A DNA stretch of 8,079 nt from SIG575 sp045595725 (GTDB lineage: Bacteria; Bacillota; Clostridia; Oscillospirales; Acutalibacteraceae). Of this stretch, positions 5,468-8,079 are shown one piece after another (position 1 is the stretch's first letter; the number at the start of each line of letters is the position of its first letter). The notes beneath the pieces are model-generated. The model saw only the letters and a list, made by a program, of their open reading frames with translations. It was not told where the DNA came from and searched no databases. A program made the translations under genes and the position numbers. Location of the stretch: NCBI GenBank assembly GCA_045595725.1, contig JAZOAY010000126.1, positions 1 to 8,079 on the forward strand, read 5' to 3'.

Positions 5468-6679
5468 ATGCAGAATATTACAGGCGGTGTTTGTGCCGCA
5501 AAAGGTTTTAAAGCAAGCGGTGTTCACTGCGGAATAAGAAAAAATAAAACAAAAAGAGACCTTGCATTGGTTTTGAGTGAAACAAAGGCTCACGCTGCTG
5601 CGGTATATACCACAAACCTTGTTAAAGGTGCTCCAATTACAGTTACAAAAAATAACATTTCTGACGGTTACGGTCAGGCTATGATTTGCAACAGCGGTAA
5701 CGCTAACACATGTAACGCTAACGGCATTGAAATTGCTGAAGAAATGTGTTCACTCTTAGGTGATGCGCTGAAAATTGATGCAAAGGATGTTATCGTTGCT
5801 TCAACAGGTGTTATCGGTCAGACACTTGATATTACACCTATCAAAAACGGAATTCCCTCTCTCTGCGAAGAACTCGCAGTCAGCGGTGACAATGCTGCAG
5901 AGGCAATTATGACAACTGACACAATTTCAAAGCAGGCTGCAGTCGAATTTACTCTTGGCGGTAAAGTATGTCGCTTAGGCGGTATGGCAAAAGGTTCAGG
6001 CATGATTCATCCTAATATGGCAACAATGCTTGTTTTCATTACAACAGATGCCGCGATTTCCCCTGCAATGTTACAGCTTGCACTCAGCGAAGAAGTCAAA
6101 GACTCCTTCAACATGGTAAGTGTTGACGGTGACACTTCAACAAATGACATGGTTTCCGTTCTTGCTAACGGTATGGCAGGAAACGATGAAATAAAGGAAG
6201 AAAATGAAGATTTCCTCATTTTCAGAAAAGCTCTCGCACAGGTTATGGTTTCATTGTCCCGAATGATTGCAGGTGACGGCGAAGGTGCAACAAAGCTTCT
6301 TGAATGTGTTGTTACTTCTGCACCCTCAAAGGAAATTGCGAAGATTGTTGCAAAATCAGTTATTTGTTCATCTCTTCTCAAAGCCGCTATGTTCGGTGCT
6401 GATGCTAACTGGGGACGTGTTCTTTGTGCTATCGGTTATAGCGGTGCAGACGTTGACGTAAACAAAATTGACGTTTCTTTCCGTTCCGTGAAAGGGCAGG
6501 TTGACGTATGCAAAATGGGTGCAGGAATTGATTTCTCAGAAGAAATTGCAAAAGAGATTCTTCTTGAAAAAGAAATCGAAATCCTTGTTTCTCTCAACGA
6601 TGGTGAACAGACTGCAACTGCATGGGGTTGCGACCTGACTTACCATTATGTTAAAATCAACGGCGACTACAGAACTTAA
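5468..6679 (+). CDS. argJ: Glutamate N-acetyltransferase (ornithine acetyltransferase) ArgJ
   Basis: ArgJ moves the acetyl group from N-acetylornithine to glutamate, closing the acetyl cycle and releasing ornithine. Some members can also acetylate glutamate from acetyl-CoA; sequence alone cannot say which applies here. At 403 residues it is full length. NSGNAN (75-80) and the oxyanion-hole motif STGVIG (112-117, Thr113-Gly114) are present. The self-cleavage site is KGSGMIHPNMATML (175-188), where cutting before Thr186 gives alpha and beta chains with Thr186 as the catalytic nucleophile. The end, CDLTYHYVKINGDYRT, is the usual ArgJ C-terminus. AAAGGA (5452-5457) lies ten bases upstream of the ATG, overlapping the last base of the argC stop codon. 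argB starts 13 bp downstream, so translation is probably coupled along one transcript. Confidence 0.97.
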   Translation: MQNITGGVCAAKGFKASGVHCGIRKNKTKRDLALVLSETKAHAAAVYTTNLVKGAPITVTKNNISDGYGQAMICNSGNANTCNANGIEIAEEMCSLLGDALKIDAKDVIVASTGVIGQTLDITPIKNGIPSLCEELAVSGDNAAEAIMTTDTISKQAAVEFTLGGKVCRLGGMAKGSGMIHPNMATMLVFITTDAAISPAMLQLALSEEVKDSFNMVSVDGDTSTNDMVSVLANGMAGNDEIKEENEDFLIFRKALAQVMVSLSRMIAGDGEGATKLLECVVTSAPSKEIAKIVAKSVICSSLLKAAMFGADANWGRVLCAIGYSGADVDVNKIDVSFRSVKGQVDVCKMGAGIDFSEEIAKEILLEKEIEILVSLNDGEQTATAWGCDLTYHYVKINGDYRT

Positions 6680-6692
6680 GAGGTAATTAGAA

Positions 6693-7550
6693 ATGGATAA
6701 AATCACAAATGCACAGAGAGCCGACATTCTTATTCAGGCTCTCCCCTACATACAGAAATATAACAATAAAATTATTGTTATCAAATACGGCGGTAACGCT
6801 ATGATAAACGAAGAACTTAAAGCCGCTGTTATGGGTGACATGGTACTTCTTTCACTTATCGGTATCAAGGTCGTGCTTGTTCACGGAGGCGGTCCCGAGA
6901 TTACTGAAATGCTTGGAAAAATCGGTAAAGAATCAAAATTCTACAACGGACTTCGCGTAACCGACGAAGAAAGCGCAAAAATCGTTCAGATGGTTCTTGC
7001 AGGTAAGATTAACAAAAATCTTGTAAATCTTCTTCAGAACATCGGTGGCAAAGCTATCGGTCTTTCAGGCATGGACGGCGGTCTTATTGAGGCAAAACCC
7101 ATTGACTTTGAAAACTTAGGTTATGTGGGTGAAATTACTAACGTCAATACTCAGCCTATTCTTGATGTTCTTGAAAAAGGTTACATCCCTGTTGTTTCAA
7201 CTGTGGGATGTGATAAAGAAGGTAATGTTTACAACATCAATGCTGACACAGCAGCAGCTTCAATTGCAGGCTCTCTCGGTGCAGAATGTCTTATTTCAAT
7301 GACAGACATCTGCGGTATTCTCAGAGATAAAGACGACCCGTCAACACTTATTCCTCTTATCAATGTCAGCGAAGCTCCTCAGCTTATGCGCGAAGGAATT
7401 ATTTCAGGCGGTATGATTCCCAAAATCGAATGTTGTATTGAAGCTATCAGACGCGGTGTTGGTAAGGTTTTCGTTATGGACGGACGCGTTCCGCACTCAA
7501 TACTTATTGAAATTCTCACCGATGAAGGTATCGGTACAATGCTTATATAA
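6693..7550 (+). CDS. argB: Acetylglutamate kinase ArgB, arginine-sensitive type
   Basis: ArgB phosphorylates N-acetyl-L-glutamate with ATP, the committed step of the cyclic pathway. The 285-residue protein has the amino acid kinase motifs KYGGNAM (31-37, Lys31 for phosphates), VHGGGPEI (63-70), the substrate loop GLRVTDEE (86-93), YNINADTAA (180-188) and SGGMIPK (238-244, Lys244). The 26-residue N-terminal extension with ADILIQALPYIQKY (10-23) is the N-helix that links dimers into hexamers in arginine-inhibited enzymes, and the C-terminal TDEGIGTM (276-283) belongs to the same class. I therefore infer feedback inhibition by arginine, as expected where ArgJ recycles acetyl groups. The start has AAGAGGT (6678-6684) eight bases upstream, overlapping the argJ stop. 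Nothing is missing from the active site. Confidence 0.97.
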   Translation: MDKITNAQRADILIQALPYIQKYNNKIIVIKYGGNAMINEELKAAVMGDMVLLSLIGIKVVLVHGGGPEITEMLGKIGKESKFYNGLRVTDEESAKIVQMVLAGKINKNLVNLLQNIGGKAIGLSGMDGGLIEAKPIDFENLGYVGEITNVNTQPILDVLEKGYIPVVSTVGCDKEGNVYNINADTAAASIAGSLGAECLISMTDICGILRDKDDPSTLIPLINVSEAPQLMREGIISGGMIPKIECCIEAIRRGVGKVFVMDGRVPHSILIEILTDEGIGTMLI

Positions 7551-7562
7551 GAAGGTTAAATA

Positions 7563-8079
7563 ATGAATCTCAAAGAAAAAGATGCAAAATATATCGCAGG
7601 TACTTATGCTCGTTTTCCTCTTGAAATTGTCAGAGGTGAAGGTTCAGTTGCTTACGATGAGAACGGTAAAAAATACATAGACCTGTCAACAGGTATTGCA
7701 GTTAACACTTTCGGTTACTGCGACGAAGTATGGCAAGACGCAATTAAAGAACAGATCGGTACTGTTCAACATACTTCAAATCTTTTCTACACCAACCCCT
7801 GTACTGAACTTGCAGAGATGCTTTGCGAAAGAACAGGCATGAAGAAAGTTTTCTTCTCAAACTCAGGTGCAGAAGCAAACGAATGTGCAATTAAAGCTGC
7901 AAGAAAATATGCCGCAGAGCAAAAAGGCGAAGAATATACAACTATTATAACCTTGGAAAACAGTTTTCACGGAAGAACAATAACAACTTTATCTGCAACA
8001 GGTCAGGACCATTTTCATAAACTTTTCACACCTTTAACACCAGGTTTTGTTCACGCAAAAGCAAACGACCTTGATGCAC
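7563..8079 (+). CDS. argD: Acetylornithine aminotransferase ArgD, 3' end missing
   Basis: This is a PLP-dependent class III aminotransferase that converts N-acetylglutamate semialdehyde and glutamate to N-acetylornithine and 2-oxoglutarate. Only the first 172 codons are in the window; the PLP lysine lies beyond the edge. Visible landmarks are RGEGSVAYDENGKKYIDLSTG (24-44, the entry strand and loop), TSNLFYTNP (71-79), the phosphate-binding SNSGAEANE (99-107) and the cofactor-ring motif SFHGRT (134-139). The segment GIAVNTFGYCDE (44-55) lacks the His usually found in 'lGH.hP', a mild variation. The ATG at 7563 has AAGAAGG (7549-7555) seven bases upstream and follows argB by 12 bp. Position after argCJB makes ArgD much more likely than ornithine or GABA aminotransferase. 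Confidence 0.93.
   Translation, partial: MNLKEKDAKYIAGTYARFPLEIVRGEGSVAYDENGKKYIDLSTGIAVNTFGYCDEVWQDAIKEQIGTVQHTSNLFYTNPCTELAEMLCERTGMKKVFFSNSGAEANECAIKAARKYAAEQKGEEYTTIITLENSFHGRTITTLSATGQDHFHKLFTPLTPGFVHAKANDLDA

Noticed and set aside
5697..5722. Direct repeat of GTAACGCTAAC (5697-5707 and 5712-5722)
   Set aside because: It encodes the NAN...NAN residues in the conserved NSGNAN region of ArgJ and is in frame; coding constraint explains it.
6007..6381. A 124-codon open frame antisense to argJ
   Set aside because: It lies wholly inside argJ on the other strand, has no ribosome binding site or recognisable protein pattern, and argJ is intact.
1..8079. Mobile elements, CRISPR arrays, tRNA or rRNA genes, toxin-antitoxin or phage-defence genes
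   Set aside because: I looked for spaced repeats, terminal inverted repeats, transposase motifs and tRNA-like folds on both strands and found none that could be supported.

Overview
The window looks like a stretch of chromosome from a low-GC member of the Bacillota, most likely an uncultured, gut-type clostridium. The basis is A/T-rich third codon positions, strong GGAGG-type ribosome binding sites, SigA-type promoters with TTGACA/TAAAAT-like boxes, a DUF975-like membrane protein, and an argCJBD gene order. This taxonomic call is inference from composition and content; no rRNA or other marker gene is present.

Layout. (1) Positions 1-1536, minus strand: a multi-pass membrane protein of DUF975 type (1536-772), followed downstream by an NAD-dependent epimerase/dehydratase-like gene (717-1) that runs off the left edge. 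A very good promoter for the epimerase is embedded across the stop codon of the membrane protein. (2) Positions 1537-1708: a divergent, AT-rich control region. (3) Positions 1709-4384, plus strand: a two-gene unit encoding a secreted, C-terminally anchored protein and a cytoplasmic serine beta-lactamase-fold hydrolase with an extra C-terminal domain. The anchored protein has an apparently inactivated glycerophosphodiester-phosphodiesterase-like barrel plus a FIVAR-like helical module. (4) Positions 4385-4519: an arginine-type control region with a consensus promoter and a helically phased series of ARG-box-like palindromes. (5) Positions 4520-8079, plus strand: a tightly packed arginine biosynthesis operon, argC (short type 2 form)-argJ-argB-argD, with argD cut by the right edge.

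How the genes work together. ArgB phosphorylates N-acetylglutamate, ArgC reduces the acyl phosphate to the semialdehyde, ArgD transaminates it to N-acetylornithine, and ArgJ moves the acetyl group back to glutamate. Together they form the cyclic, acetyl-recycling route to ornithine. ArgB carries the N-terminal helix and C-terminal signature of the arginine-inhibited class, so feedback at ArgB plus ArgR-type repression at the argC promoter is the likely control logic. The GDPD-like protein and the hydrolase are the least understood part. I saw no mobile element, CRISPR array, RNA gene or defence system.
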